From Trileptium ribeirensis (lineage: Eukaryota > Nematoda > Enoplea > Enoplida > Thoracostomopsidae): a DNA stretch of 64,000 bases. Numbering within the stretch: position 1 is the first letter of the stretch; each line of letters opens with the position of its first letter. The notes below the pieces were generated by a model that saw only the letters and a program-made list of their open reading frames with translations, was not told where the DNA came from and searched no databases. The DNA is taken from contig JASANE010019509.1 in assembly GCA_030248225.1 (NCBI GenBank), forward strand, positions 1 through 64,000, written 5' to 3'. Position numbers and translations under genes: made by a program. This document shows, piece by piece, positions 12,075 to 23,673 of the stretch.

Positions 12075-13295
12075 ATAGACAAATTATTAGCGGCACAGAC
12101 AGATTATTCCTAGCTAGCTACTTTTAACCTTAAAATCAAGCTTACACAATATTTTGTGTCAATCCGGGTACATGATTAATACCCGGGTAACTAAATAGTG
12201 GTACGCACCAGATGGGTAATGGGTATCTATCCTTGGTTTGAGCTTAGCAAGCACAAAATAAGGTTTTATGTTTTCTATGGTGATCACATTTGTTTTCTTT
12301 CTAATACGTCAAAATGCACGTATCTATGATTTTAAAACCTTTACTTTTGGTAGTACATATTATTACAAATTAGCATTTCGAAATTTGAAACAACTGTTTT
12401 GTAATAATGTCTCTAATGCGTCAAATAATACTACAAGATTATCGCTCACCACCAGCAAACAAATAAACGTAGTAGCATATTAAAAACTATTGACTATTTT
12501 CGGGTTACATATTCTTAAACTTTGGGGCAATAATGTGAAAAACAGCAACTCACACGTTCTTTACAGCAAAGCTTTGAAACTCAAAAACAGAAAGGAATTA
12601 AAATATCTTTTTCAAAATATATTCTATCGAAATTTATAATTTCAGTATTGTAGGATGAAATTTTTTGATAATTTCACAGCGTGTGTACCTTTTAAAAACA
12701 AATCTCCACAATAGATATTATGGCGGTAGCTTATGCTTTAACAGAAAAAAACGGGTCAAAGGATTCTCAAGCTAAAAACGTAAAAGTCTAAGCAACAATT
12801 TCCATTCCGGTACACGTGAATTTTCTTGTAACTGCTAATATAATTATATATAGTAGTACAATCAAGTGTTAAACTTTCTGAATGATATATAATACATATC
12901 ATTTCGCTCATTGTGAACTCATGACTGGACTCACGATAATTCTATGGACTCCTCATTGTTGCCACATTTCATTATTTATACTATATTGATATGTGGGGTC
13001 TTTTCATTTAGCCCCATCCCGGTCCAAAATTGGTCAATTTTCAAGAATCGGACAACAATAATTCTTGAAACGCTCGACGGAGCTAGGCGATATAATTCAG
13101 GAAGTGTATATATTTCAGCCATTAGAATATTTTTCGTCAGCTAATAATAAATAGTGATCTTTGCAATATTATTAATTTAAAATCTATTCTATTGTAAAAT
13201 CAAATCTTAAAAATAATTTTTAATAATTGAAAAGAAGTTTTAATTCTTAAAAAATCATTATGGGGCGCTGAGTATCGCAATTTTAAAGACTCTAC
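12075..13295. other. Unassigned AT-rich DNA
   Basis: Short frames (12268-12483, 12944-13144) have no coding signature. Nothing else was recognised. Confidence 0.5.
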
Positions 13296-13832
13296 TTAAG
13301 CCTCCGGATAGAAATTAGTCAATTTTGGGACACATTTATAATTTCATACCATTCGAGTCAGCCCGACAATTTGGCTCAAAATATATCCATCTCTGCTTTT
13401 ATGACAAATTGATTTTCGATTGCATTTCCAATGCACCTTGATACCCAAAACTTCATAAAAAATTTTTTCTCAAAAATAATTTCATATGATTCAATCCGCA
13501 TTGAGAGCTGAGAGGAATGGTGTCAAAATAAGCCAAATCAGTCCATGGGTTAACGACTTAAACAGCGATTCAGCTGATTTTACCAACACTAGATTTACTT
13601 CGTCAATGCATTCGAATGTTCGAAAAATGTATATAATTGTACAATTATGTAGGAAAATTATTTCAAAAATTTTTAGGTACCAAGGCGATACGGTTAAGAA
13701 TCCAAAAAAACGCAAAAAAATTTGCTGATAAAAATGGACGAAAAGAATAGTTTCCGAACGCCCTGAGTTGAGTAATTTTAAAACTACCACTGTATCTTCA
13801 AAATTGTCCAATTTTGCTAACCTCAAAAGCCC
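13296..13832. mobile_element. Diverged foldback (long inverted repeat) element
   Basis: The left end (about 13298-13380: AGTCAATTTTGGGACAC, then CATACCATTCGAGTCAG) matches the reverse complement of the right end (about 13755-13831: GGACAATTTTGAAGATAC, then ACTCAACTCAGGGCG). The arms are about 80 bp and clearly diverged. The inner phrase (TCAGTCCATGGGTTAACGAC, 13539-13558) matches the inner phrase of the elements at 44835 and 59149 (TCAGTTCATGAGTTAACGAC and TCGGTTCATTGGTTAACGAC), so all three belong to one family. No protein is encoded; the opposing 80- and 111-codon frames here are by-products of the arms. Confidence 0.6.
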
Positions 13833-14070
13833 AGTGATTTAACGTTCTCAGCTATGTTGGAAAGAAACGATAGATTTATAGCAAGATTTAATTATATTAG
13901 CCATATAGTTTTTGGCCTAGATAATGCTGAGCATTAATTATGAATTTGATCGTGTATTTTTCAGCAACTGTAATATCTACAGTTCAATTATATACCTCTA
14001 TCTTGCGGCGAAGTAAATCTGATCATTAATTTTAATTCTTAAAATAATATGTATATATAACGCACTGTTT

Positions 14071-14146
14071 TAAACAACCTTTGTCGCCACCGCGGATTAA
14101 ACCTGGATCGCTTGGGTTCGGGACTCGTACACTAGTCACTACGATG
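14071..14146 (-). repeat. tRNA-derived SINE fragment, copy 1
   Basis: On the minus strand a tRNA-like head (GTAGTGACTAGTGTACGAG) is followed by a B-box-like GATCCAGGTTTAATCC, then CGCGGTGGCGACA and GGTTGTTTAAA. The sequence after the B box parallels the copy at 57783-57860 (CCGCTTGCCGCCAACAG, then TTTGTTCAAC). Shared non-tRNA sequence after a B box is what a SINE family shows, not two independent tRNA pseudogenes. Confidence 0.5.
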
Positions 14147-15097
14147 TTTACGAGCTGTTGTGCTGTTCCTTAAGCACCTCGCAAAGCGCGCGAATAACAA
14201 CGTACGCGCAAGCGCAATTACTGGGCCAGGTGGTCAAGGACAGCGCGTCTAAAGGCGTTGTAATAAATGCCTGAATCTATGAACGACAAGGTTGAAGGCG
14301 CATTAAACCGTTCAAATTTTAAGCCCAAACATTTTTTAAGTTGAAGAGTTGGGACGTGTAAATACACTTCAAACTTTTGAGGAGCAAAAAATTGTCTGAA
14401 AATTTTTGAAACAAAATATTAAACAAGCAGTCCCTAAACGAACAGAATATGCTGACGCGCTCGAGAATATGCGACAATACGTAATCATTAAAATATCAAG
14501 ATTATAAAAAATACGTAATAATACGTATATCAACATTTTGGCTTAGATATCTTTAAACTTCGTCTGAGTAACCTTTTTGGAGTACAAAATTATAATCGCG
14601 CATGATAAATTTTTTCATTTTGCTTAAACATAGCTTTAGTGTTTCGGAACTATATAATCGTAGAACTTCGCTTATGCTTCGCAGTTTTAGTTTAGCATTA
14701 CGCTAATTGTATTTGAAATATGGATTGCAAATCTTGTGTGTTTACAATTATTTAACTCCATAAATTAATTTTGAAAAATTATTTATTTCGTTTGAATGTA
14801 TCCTTGGTATTCGAGCACCTTCGGCGTATTCCAGTTCATTACTCGAAAATTTCACAAAAATACTATCAGTAGCACAAGAATAAATTTAAAGCAAATGCTT
14901 TTGCACCATGAATGCTCTTTCAGTGGATCAATCGAGGTCCTAGCTTTAAAGATGTGAATATTATATATACCATTAATTTGTAAAAGCGCCATGAATTCGA
15001 TGCATTAACTTAAAGATGGCTCTAATTTGCATATACTGTATCTAATACACAACGCCACGTTCAATTGATTAGTAGGAAGCTGAATTTGTAATAAAGT
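14147..15097. other. Unassigned AT-rich DNA
   Basis: A short GC-richer stretch (14150-14240) follows the SINE head. The rest is AT-rich without recognisable structure. Confidence 0.45.
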
Positions 15098-15523
15098 AAG
15101 AGCCATATTTTTAAGTTTTGGGTCGGCTCGGCTCTTCGTGAACCATGTCCGGATCGACTGTTCCAATTGAAATCTATGCTTGGTTTGGCTCTTGGGATCC
15201 TAATAATAAACTTTTGCATTTCATTAGAGAGAACATAACATACAAAAGACCTATATACACGTGCTTTTGGAGGTGTTAAGACCGCACCGAGGTTATCTCG
15301 ACTATTCTTGCTGTTGGTTGACTTGTATTATACATTAGAAGCCACAATTATATTTATTATTTTCGAAAAGGGCTTTTAACTGCCGACTTTTCCGGATACA
15401 GTAGGCTAAGATCGACCTTCGCAGACGCATGTTAGGTTGTGGCTCGCCTGTTGAGACATCACGGCAAACTCGGCTCGACCATAGAGCCTAGTCAAGCCAA
15501 GCCGAGAAGCCAAATTCTTACCT
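15098..15523. mobile_element. Possible inverted-repeat (hAT-like) element
   Basis: The left end reads GTAAGAGCCATATTT, then GGTCGGCTCGGCTC. The reverse complement of the right end reads GTAAGAATTTGGCTTC, then TCGGCTTGGCTTG. Repeated CGGCTCGG-type motifs near both ends are reminiscent of hAT subterminal repeats. The terminal match is imperfect and I could not find a convincing target duplication. Confidence 0.3.
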
Positions 15524-16119
15524 CTAATCTAAAATAAATATATATACCAATGTTATGTGTATTACGTAATATAATATTTATCCTATACACAGACAGCTAT
15601 CATAAACTGAAATAAACCGTATGCTATATATACATGCTATAAAGGGTAGCATGCATTCAAGAATATGTCCAGCTAGATGAATACAATAGTCATCATTTAA
15701 CATTTTAAACATACTCGACATTTCCTCAACGATCTACAATAATTGTTATTCAAAGTAAGTAGCTACAAAAAGGATGACAACTGGAGTCTTAACCCGAAAA
15801 ATGTTACCCTGCAATCAAAGTATACCAGCTTAAAATGTTTCCTATAAAAAGCTACATAGTAAAAATCCCGTTTTCATACAATAAAAAGTTGTGGAGATAT
15901 ACGCTAAGATATGTCAAAATATGAGACAAAAATCAAAATAATATAGCCAACTTAAATTTAATAATGACGCAATCCTGCGCGTCATAAAAATACCGCAAGG
16001 GCCTTGTTCAAATTTAAGACAAATGCCAAATTGTAGTTTCGTTTTTAAATTACAGGCAAACTTTGTTTAGTTTGTTTAAATATTGGACTCAAATTCTAAG
16101 CGTGGAAAAGTACGTTAAT

Positions 16120-16430
16120 AAAGACACAACGGTGCCCGCAGGTAGGCGGTGTTGAACGTCCCGGCCCTAAAGGCCAGAGTACACCCACTATGCCTTACTT
16201 ATCTCCCCTGGTGCCCTGCACCATCACCCCTGTCCGCTGAAGTCGCCAGGAAAATTTAGCAATTATGAGCATAATTACAATTTTAAAAAAAAATTGAGGA
16301 AATGGGAAAATTATGAGAAAAAATTTGCAATAATGGCACAAAATTTTTGGTCAGCCACACCACACCGGAATCATCTGTTGCCTCCTGCCTACGACGACGG
16401 ACCTTGGACACCTATGAACAGTACATAGGC
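16120..16430. other. GC-rich segment of unknown origin
   Basis: Two GC-rich blocks (16130-16255 and 16360-16430) flank an A-rich core and stand out from the surroundings. They look like remnants of a retroelement or another repeat, but no protein motif or terminal repeat was seen. Confidence 0.3.
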
Positions 16431-17489
16431 CACTAACGAAATTAAATGTTTGCTAGCATCTCTAATGGATATATTTATCCAAAGTATTTCTTGAACTGAA
16501 ATGCTAGAGCCCCAAATGGTATTTTGATGAGTCGCCAAGTAACCTATGAAGACAACATTGATCCATACAGGAAGATGATGGCCCGTTTTACATCAAATAC
16601 AAATTTTTTATAGCCGGAAAAGGAACCATAATTAATAAAATGTACTATTAACGGTGCTGCATACAGCAGAAACCACAAGAGATAATATATACGTACGTAT
16701 AAATATATACACACACAGATATATATGTGTGTGTAATTCGTATAAAATTTGTTGCTAAATTTGTTTACTGTCAATGTCTCGAATGTAAACATGACGACTG
16801 GCACCCAAAGAAGACAAAACCCTAAAACCGGTGGTAATTTGATGCTAACCCTCAATGAGAAAAAATGTTACCATCCTTCCCCCCTACCCGTTTGGCTGAG
16901 CCCCAGAAACCGAAACAAGACACGGGAGTAGTGTCAAACGGAACAGCTCAAAACATCGATCCTAAAACCTATAGGAAGCTTTCTTGAAACAGTACTCTAC
17001 ACAACTGCTGCAAAAACGAATATAATATAATTCTGTATGTGATATAGAAACATATACATACCTACATATTATGTATGTTTGTATAATAATATGGCCTATT
17101 AAATATATGCAAAGAATTAACAATCTACGTGCAACCCTACTACCGAGAGCTAAGGTATCGTTTTCGTAAAGATTAAAATTTTCTGCTCGCGATCATCTAA
17201 TCTCTTCTCTTCTTCCAATATGCCATCGCCATCACGTACCCATTCCACCCCCGGTACTGGTTTCAATTGAGGGATTGTTGGATTATTAAAGGGATTATAA
17301 AATATCGTAGCTAGAACATTTGTTTCTCAAAAAGAACAACGTACTATTGTTCTTGGACCTTCTAACATATGTGACCATTTATTTATGGCAAAATAAAACT
17401 GTAATATAATTTAATTTTTTTGCCTCATATGCTTGTTCATTATATGTGTTGTGTATAGTATATATTATAATATATACTACACATACTTG
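16431..17489. other. Unassigned AT-rich DNA with simple repeats
   Basis: Interrupted (CA)n/(TA)n sequence lies at 16708-16734. The 103-codon minus frame at 16544-16855 is mostly low-complexity hydrophobic sequence crossing that repeat and is not credible. Confidence 0.5.
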
Positions 17490-17630
17490 CTCATACCGAC
17501 CCCCACTCCCCACTCGAGGACCCTGCTACCCCTTATAGGTCACCCCACCCTACGCTACCTGAAGCGTCGAACTCATAGGTACATTTTGAGACGTCAAATG
17601 CTATCCTCTATGAGGCCGAGCAGTACTTAG
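17490..17630 (+). repeat. GC-rich repeat family, copy A
   Basis: The segment shares ordered blocks with 50735-50890. These are CATACTTGCTCATA versus CATACATGCTCATA at the start, TAGGTCACCCCACCC versus GAGGTCACCCAACCC, CCTGAAGCG versus CCTGGAAGCG, and CATAGGTACATTTTGAG versus TATAGGTACTTTTTGTAG at the end. Order and orientation are the same. It is non-coding and the class is unknown. Confidence 0.65.
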
Positions 17631-18780
17631 AGTAATAAAATTAAGGTAGTGAAAAAATCCTGATTCGTATTTAGCGGTGAGTGACAAGCAGTATATAAAT
17701 ATATATTTTCCAATTTCTTATTTTTTGGAAGCAGTTACATATTTTATTTTAAAATATAGAAGTAAACTCACGATTTTCAAGTGAAAAACAATCTATCCGA
17801 CAGTTAAACAAAAAAAACGAATTTGAAATTCCTAATTTGTTAAAAACTCATCCCAGCTTATGCCAAAATTAAAAAGTTGGTAAATTCGTTTCCATTTCAA
17901 GGAATCATCAATATTGCGCTAGACGTGGGAGCTGAGCGTTTCGCAGAAAAGATATATTGTCGAATGACAAAAATTTGTGCCAATCGTATATTTAATTATT
18001 ATTGTTCCAAAATATGACATATTATTAATTTTTATTGAAACACTTGGTTTCTTACAATAAGCCTTTCTTTGATTCCAGTTCGGCGGGATTTTCAGGCAGC
18101 AATACCCGATTTTTTGCTACGTCCCTCAGAGAACAGATCAAGTGTAAACAACTCAAAATCAAAGACGTTTTATATTTTATAAAGCTTTCAAAATTGCTAA
18201 GTTTACGGATTTGACTGTCATAACTGTCTCGTGTGTTGAATACAAATAAGCCCCCAAATATCGACAACTGGTTAGTTGTCAATCGTCACAATCTGCACTA
18301 AACGAAGATTTAGAGTTGTAACGAGAACATAAAAATATATTGATATATATATATTTTTTATCATATAAGTTGATAATCAAAAAATAAAACACTTTCTTTT
18401 AGAGAGAAAAAAAGAGGATTTATGACGTATAAAAATTATATATATAGTATATATATGCACATAAACCAGCTGCTCCAAAACTTTTTTCAAAACGCTTAGG
18501 GCCAGGCCCAGCTTGGGTGCCGCTTCAACCACTGCATAGCAGAAGGCAACAGATTGATGTTTTTCTGTAAAAAATGGTTTGTCAAAAATATTTTGCATAT
18601 TTATATATATTGTGTAAACTATTGCCAATGCCATAGAAGTCCTTATAGGGTAGGAACTCGCGAACGACCAAGCCTGTTTTCCAAAATAAACGCTCAGATG
18701 CTGGAAAGTATTTAGGTATAACATTATATCTTTAAAAAGAGTTGATTTAGAGTTGCAGCTTCCGACTTACCGAAAATCCC
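17631..18780. other. Unassigned AT-rich DNA
   Basis: Minus-strand frames at 18052-18282 and 18377-18724 have no splice signals or domains. A (TA)n run lies at 18338-18356. Confidence 0.5.
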
Positions 18781-19500
18781 CAAGTATGACTTTTCAACAG
18801 CCCAAGACGTCAAAACAAATTTTCAAATTTTAGGGTCGAGGAACCATGAGGATGCCATACCTCAAACCCCATGAACCGAAGCCTTAATCGAAAAAGAAAA
18901 AAAGAGGCATCGGCATTTATCTTTTTGCTATGAAATAAAACCAACCAGAAATAAATCGAGTGTTACGATAAAAACAAAATTGCTTTCGTGATTGGTCCTA
19001 AAATGGGGTAAAATCCTCATTTTGACCTCTGATCCCGAGCCAAGGGAGAGCCATACTTTCGTACCCATAGAACAATGGGTCGCAGACTAAAACCGACACC
19101 GACGATGTGTTCCCCATGCCCGAAAACCCTTAAGTGAAACTTTTCAACCGCCCAAGATGTCAGAACAAATTTCAACTTTTAGGGTCGAGGAACCATTGGG
19201 GCGCCATGCCCACGTACCTCAAACCCCATAAATCCGGAACCAGAGCGTTAATCGAAAAACAAAAAAAGAGGCGTCGGCATTTATCATTTTACTATAAAAT
19301 GAAACCGTCAGAGAAAAAATTCGAAAGTAAAGATAATAATAACCTTGCTTTCGTGAAGAGTACTAAAATGGGATACAATCAGACAAAAAACCTACATTTT
19401 GACCCCTGGCCCCGGAACCAGACCCCAAATCAAAAAACGCTCGGAGATCACGGTAAATCAATTATACGGGTTCGAATGAGCCCAAGGTCATGAAAATCGG
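18781..19500. repeat. 350-bp tandem duplication
   Basis: CTTTTCAACAGCCCAAGACG at 18790 recurs as CTTTTCAACCGCCCAAGATG at 19140, a 350-bp period. The copies stay parallel through TTTTAGGGTCGAGGAACCAT, CCTCAAACCCCAT, GGCATCGGCATTTATC and TTGACCTCTGATCCCGAG. The copies differ by substitutions and small indels, so the duplication is not recent. It runs into a (CA)n tract. Confidence 0.85.
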
Positions 19501-19531
19501 TTACGTACGTCGTTACGGAGTTATGGCCGAT

Positions 19532-19539
19532 CACACACA

Positions 19540-19601
<62 letters not shown>
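19532..19601. repeat. (CA)n microsatellite
   Basis: About 35 CA units, with one CAAA interruption near 19541. The tract follows CGTTACGGAGTTATGGCCGA directly, so it may be the 3' tail of the 350-bp repeat. Confidence 0.97.
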
Positions 19602-19604
<3 letters not shown>

Positions 19605-20140
19605 GGTATTTAAAAGATTTCACTACTGCAACACATAGTCTCCATTACGTTTCACTACGTTCTGAAAATCTTAGAGCTTTAAAAGTCATTCCGAGCGCAA
19701 AAAATCTGCAATTTTGAGGTGATTTTAAAATTAGCATAAATTTAACTAAATAGCTAATTAATAAATTAACTAATTAGCTTATATGGCCAAGTTTTAGAGC
19801 TTCAGAAATGTAATATTTGTGAGCAGCGAAATGGAAACCCCCGTTTCTAATTTTTTTAATTTCTGAGCGCTTTGAAAATTTTCAAAAACTTAGCCAATTA
19901 ATAAATAATTAGTAATCAGCTAATTACCTAATTAGCATGTTTTAGCATCATCGAATAGTAATAAACACCATATTCGTAATCAGCAAGGCGAAATAGCATA
20001 CGCACCGAAAAAATAGCTTTACACTACTTATTCATTGAAAAATAAGCAATTTTTTTGAAAATGCAAAATGTAGGCCAATACGCTTAACTAATTAGTTAAT
20101 TACTAAATAACTAAAACAAATTTTGGCAAAACTATAACTA
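19602..20140. repeat. AATTAG-rich AT sequence
   Basis: Clusters of TAATTAGCTAATTA-type motifs recur at 19740-19785, 19898-19938 and 20085-20112. They form irregular short inverted repeats with no fixed period. Confidence 0.55.
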
Positions 20141-21977
20141 TTGCACCTGAAGAATATTTGGCCTTTCAAGCCAAAAAAATTAAAATCGGACCAGTACTTA
20201 TTGCGGAGTTTGACAGACGGTGCCGATTTTCCCCCTCTGACGAAGACAAAAACGCTGTACTTCGCTCAGATGAATAACAAAATCCTAATTCTATCTAAAA
20301 GTACTAGAACTAAACAGTCGCCTGTCTCACCTCCCACTCTAACCACGGACGCATTTAACACGTTATTCATAAATTTAAATATTTTAATATAGCTATGTTT
20401 AGCTAAAATATCTCATACGACGTAGTTAACGTCAACACATCGAAAGATTTATGTAACACCGTCATCGCCTTTTCAATGCCATCACCAAATATGTAAGTCC
20501 AGATTTCTCAAAGACAACACCATAATGTCCGCGGAAAACTTGAATGGGTGAAAGCTTGTTAAGATGAAAGAGTTCTTTTCGAGCAAGCGCAAATGAACGC
20601 CATATTCAGAAATATAATTAGTCCTAAAAATTACGTACAAACATATGCAAAAAAAATAAATATTTAAAACAAATCAGCTACTTTGATTTTACACAAAACA
20701 AAACCTTGCTAAGTTTAATAAGTAAAGTCAGTAAGTAGTTAAATGTAGCAGCCTGAACGTGTGTGGAAAGTAAAAACTTCAAGCAACAAGTTCATTATTA
20801 TTCTTCTCGAGTGACTGTCGAAAGCAGTTCACCAAAATCTATAAACATAAAACTCGAAACGAACCCCACAACAGAAGGAACGTGGCCCATTGAGGAACGC
20901 CACCACCCGATCGCTAACGTGGTTATGGCAGTTGTCATAAATTTTTATTTTAATTGCCATGCCGTACGAAAAGCTGTCAGGCTTGGGTAGCTTTTATTAT
21001 AAACATATATATAAATATGTCCAATGAAAGCTATATTATAAAAATATTACAAACATAGGAATAGATGTGTATTTATATATTGCTCTGATAGAAGCACAAC
21101 GTTTATTTGCAATCTTACACTGATTTTATCTATCGATATATTTATAGCTGAACAACTATCCGGAAACATTATGGCATTTCGTAACGATGCTTTTGCTAAC
21201 CAGACCCGCGCCGTAGTAGTTATGAGGTGGCAAACGGAAACGACGTAGCAACTACTCCAGTTCGAACACGAGACTCAGTGCAATGGACAAGATTTGTCAG
21301 ATTCATGTTGTTGTTCATATATAGCCAAATTTAAGCCCAGATTTCCACCCCGCCCTCGTTCAAATTTTTCCAGTACACCTACCCCCAAGCTTAGCTGCTC
21401 TGGCTACGGGCCTAAAATGCTATGTCTATAAGCTTCGGAAGTCTAACAAAGTTGAATTGCTTGATATCTGCTGTGCAGTGTAATTTTGCGTTTAATCACC
21501 AATTTTGATTTTCGTATCACATATTGCCTATTTATTGTTTTCTTTACTTCAAAAGACATTCGACATAAATTGTCGATCGATATGACGAATATTTATTTAA
21601 AACTATATATATAAAACGCTACAAATGGATGCGGTCTGATGCAAATATAACAATTTATAACATTGGTTTTTGAAACATGTATTAAAAATAAATATGCATA
21701 TCTTTCGCCTGGCGCAACTCTAAGTTATTTCCGAACAATATGTGGGGTCAAAGAAACGCTGACTGAAAGTTAGTGAAACATAAAAACGATAACAAACTGA
21801 AGTTTGAAGTTTTAAAATATATTCTTTATCAATATATAATATTTAGTATATTGAGAAATTGAGTCAGTAACTATGACTAGCGTAATAATAGGCGATAATT
21901 TTAATTTAAAACAGTGAGAAACAAACCAAATCGTATATATTGTTATTGGCAGATTCCAGATATTCCATTAAACTTAC
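20141..21977. other. Unassigned DNA, probably intron or downstream region
   Basis: If the exon at 21978-22474 is real, this is its downstream intron on the minus strand. Frames at 20141-20392 and 20763-20990 (plus) show no splice-bounded coding character. A slightly GC-rich stretch lies at 21200-21420. Confidence 0.4.
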
Positions 21978-22474
21978 CGTTCAAACGTTTGACCCGTCGG
22001 CTTCTGATATTTGTTTTCAGCGTTCGCTGTACGACTCGAGATCGTTGCATTGCAATTGGTGCTGTTGTCATTACATTGCGTTTTGGCATTGGCGTTTTGG
22101 CTAGACAAACAATTAAGCTTCGATGGGAAAGCACAAAGCATTTGAAAGCCATCCAGGTTGGGACTAGTTTCGTTGAATGTATTTGAATAATTATTGTTAG
22201 TACATTGTCGATCAGATGCGGCCAGGGTGACACTCTTGCCACTGCTATAATGGGCCGTTCTATCATATAAAATGTTGTAATAATCAGCTAAGTTATTATT
22301 AGCAGCAGTTGACGTTGTAGATAAATCCGAATGTGACCGCTTTTGTAGATAATTAGTACTGTTACTATATTTGCATTTACTTGATAAAATTACGTTGCAA
22401 TCATAAGGATTGTTTTCTAGGTATGCGGACGCTGCAGAACGTGTTTGGTATTGCTGAAAATATGCGGAGTTCAT
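21978..22474 (-). CDS. Candidate first exon of a Ser/Thr/Asn-rich regulatory protein
   Basis: From ATG at 22474 the minus strand reads 165 codons plus two bases, up to a consensus donor (GAACG then GTAAGTTTA; GT at 21977-21976). The only in-frame stop, TAA, is created inside the donor, as expected for a true exon end. The protein is rich in Asn, Ser, Thr, Tyr and Ala and has no membrane segment or signal peptide. It starts MNSAYFQQYQ and contains ENNPYDCNVI and TNCNATISSRTA. This composition suits the disordered N-terminus of a transcription factor. MNS-YF starts and NPYD/SPYD stretches occur in some Hox proteins such as Ubx, but no YPWM motif or homeodomain lies in this exon, so a Hox identity is a guess. 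The remaining exons would lie at lower coordinates beyond an intron. Confidence 0.6.
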
Positions 22475-23471
22475 GACGATCTACAGGTCAACGTCTTATT
22501 TTGCTTTAAATGTTGGTATAAATCTTAAATAAAAATTGCTTTAATTTCATTGTTCTGAAATATAGCACCCAAAATTGAAGAACAGAAATTTCAGTAAATC
22601 ATACTTCCACATTAAAAATGTATAACTAGCAAATATATACCAAAATATTGTACAGCTGTGTAATGGTTTTTATAAACTGCAAACTATCAAACCGAGCATG
22701 CATTGCAAGGACGATTGTTGATGTTTTCCAATTCTATTCAATCTTCGTTAAGCTTATCTCTAACACCAACATCGACAACGCTACGGTGCTCCCATTCCCA
22801 ACAAGAGCTTTAATATTTTATAATCGGGTTACGTTTGGGTAACTACCAGTTTTTACGACTCGGTCCTCCAGTTGCGATGTGTCTGTATATGCATATTGTT
22901 GGAATTGTGTAGTTTCACCAGTTATAAATGTTAACCACCGTGGGGAAGGGGTTTAGTCCCGTATAATCATGATCATATACAGACGTTGACATGATATGAT
23001 ATACAAGACAAACGATTTTTAAAAGTTCTATCACTAACTAATCTTACAGTAATACGAATCTGTTTGTACGGTGACGTAATGGCGAGCGTAAACAATCCGG
23101 ACAGAAATCGCGACATTCAGCAACAGCTACAATTATCTACTGTATCAAGCCGGCTATGTGGTATATCATAATTAACGTAGTTTATAGCCTGCTAATTTGG
23201 CGAATCTTGAGTTTGTGCGAAGCGAGATAGCTTAGTTGTTTGGGGAAGTTCTTGACACTCCGGAGTGAGTGGGAAGGATGACACAAATAAAAACCAATGT
23301 TTATCGTAGCATACTGCGCCATAAACCAAATCTGGTGTAGAGAACAAGGGCAGCTTAGCAGGGTACGTGTATACAAGTGCTGATTTTCCAACCGAGCAGC
23401 TGGCTTCTACCTGTTTAGCATATTGACCAATAACATTCATATTCTGGTGTTTCTTACTATTTGGCCGTAGT
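22475..23471. other. Unassigned DNA upstream of the candidate exon
   Basis: This would hold the 5' UTR and promoter of the minus-strand exon. No TATA-initiator pair could be picked out of the AT-rich background. CTGTAG lies 7-12 bases before the ATG and could be an acceptor. Confidence 0.35.
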
Positions 23472-23673
23472 ATCAGCTTCCAGCCTGGACACTGTTCGTG
23501 CACAGCAAGCCATTGTCATTTCCGCATAAGCTGCGATACATGGGCGACGGGGGAACACGTTCCCCCAATAATATCAGCTTCCAGTCTGGACACTGTTCGT
23601 GCACAGCAAGCCATTGTCATTTCCGCATAAGCTGCGATACATGGGCGACGGGGGAACACGTTCCCCCAATAAT
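23472..23673. repeat. 101-bp tandem duplication, one mismatch
   Basis: Copies 23472-23572 and 23573-23673 differ at a single base (CCAGCCTGG versus CCAGTCTGG) and abut exactly. Each ends with GGGGGAACACGTTCCCCC, an 8-bp hairpin with a two-base centre. The identity implies a very recent duplication or an assembly artefact. Confidence 0.95.

Noticed and set aside
13491..13826. 111-codon minus-strand frame
   Set aside because: It lies inside the arms and interior of a foldback element and shows no domain.
14071..14146. A functional tRNA gene
   Set aside because: B box and A box are degenerate, no acceptor stem, and the flanking sequence is shared with a second copy, so a SINE fits better.
21943..22266. 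Other frames across the candidate exon (21914-22186 plus; 21943-22266 minus)
   Set aside because: They overlap the 165-codon frame that ends at a consensus donor, and they lack such boundaries.
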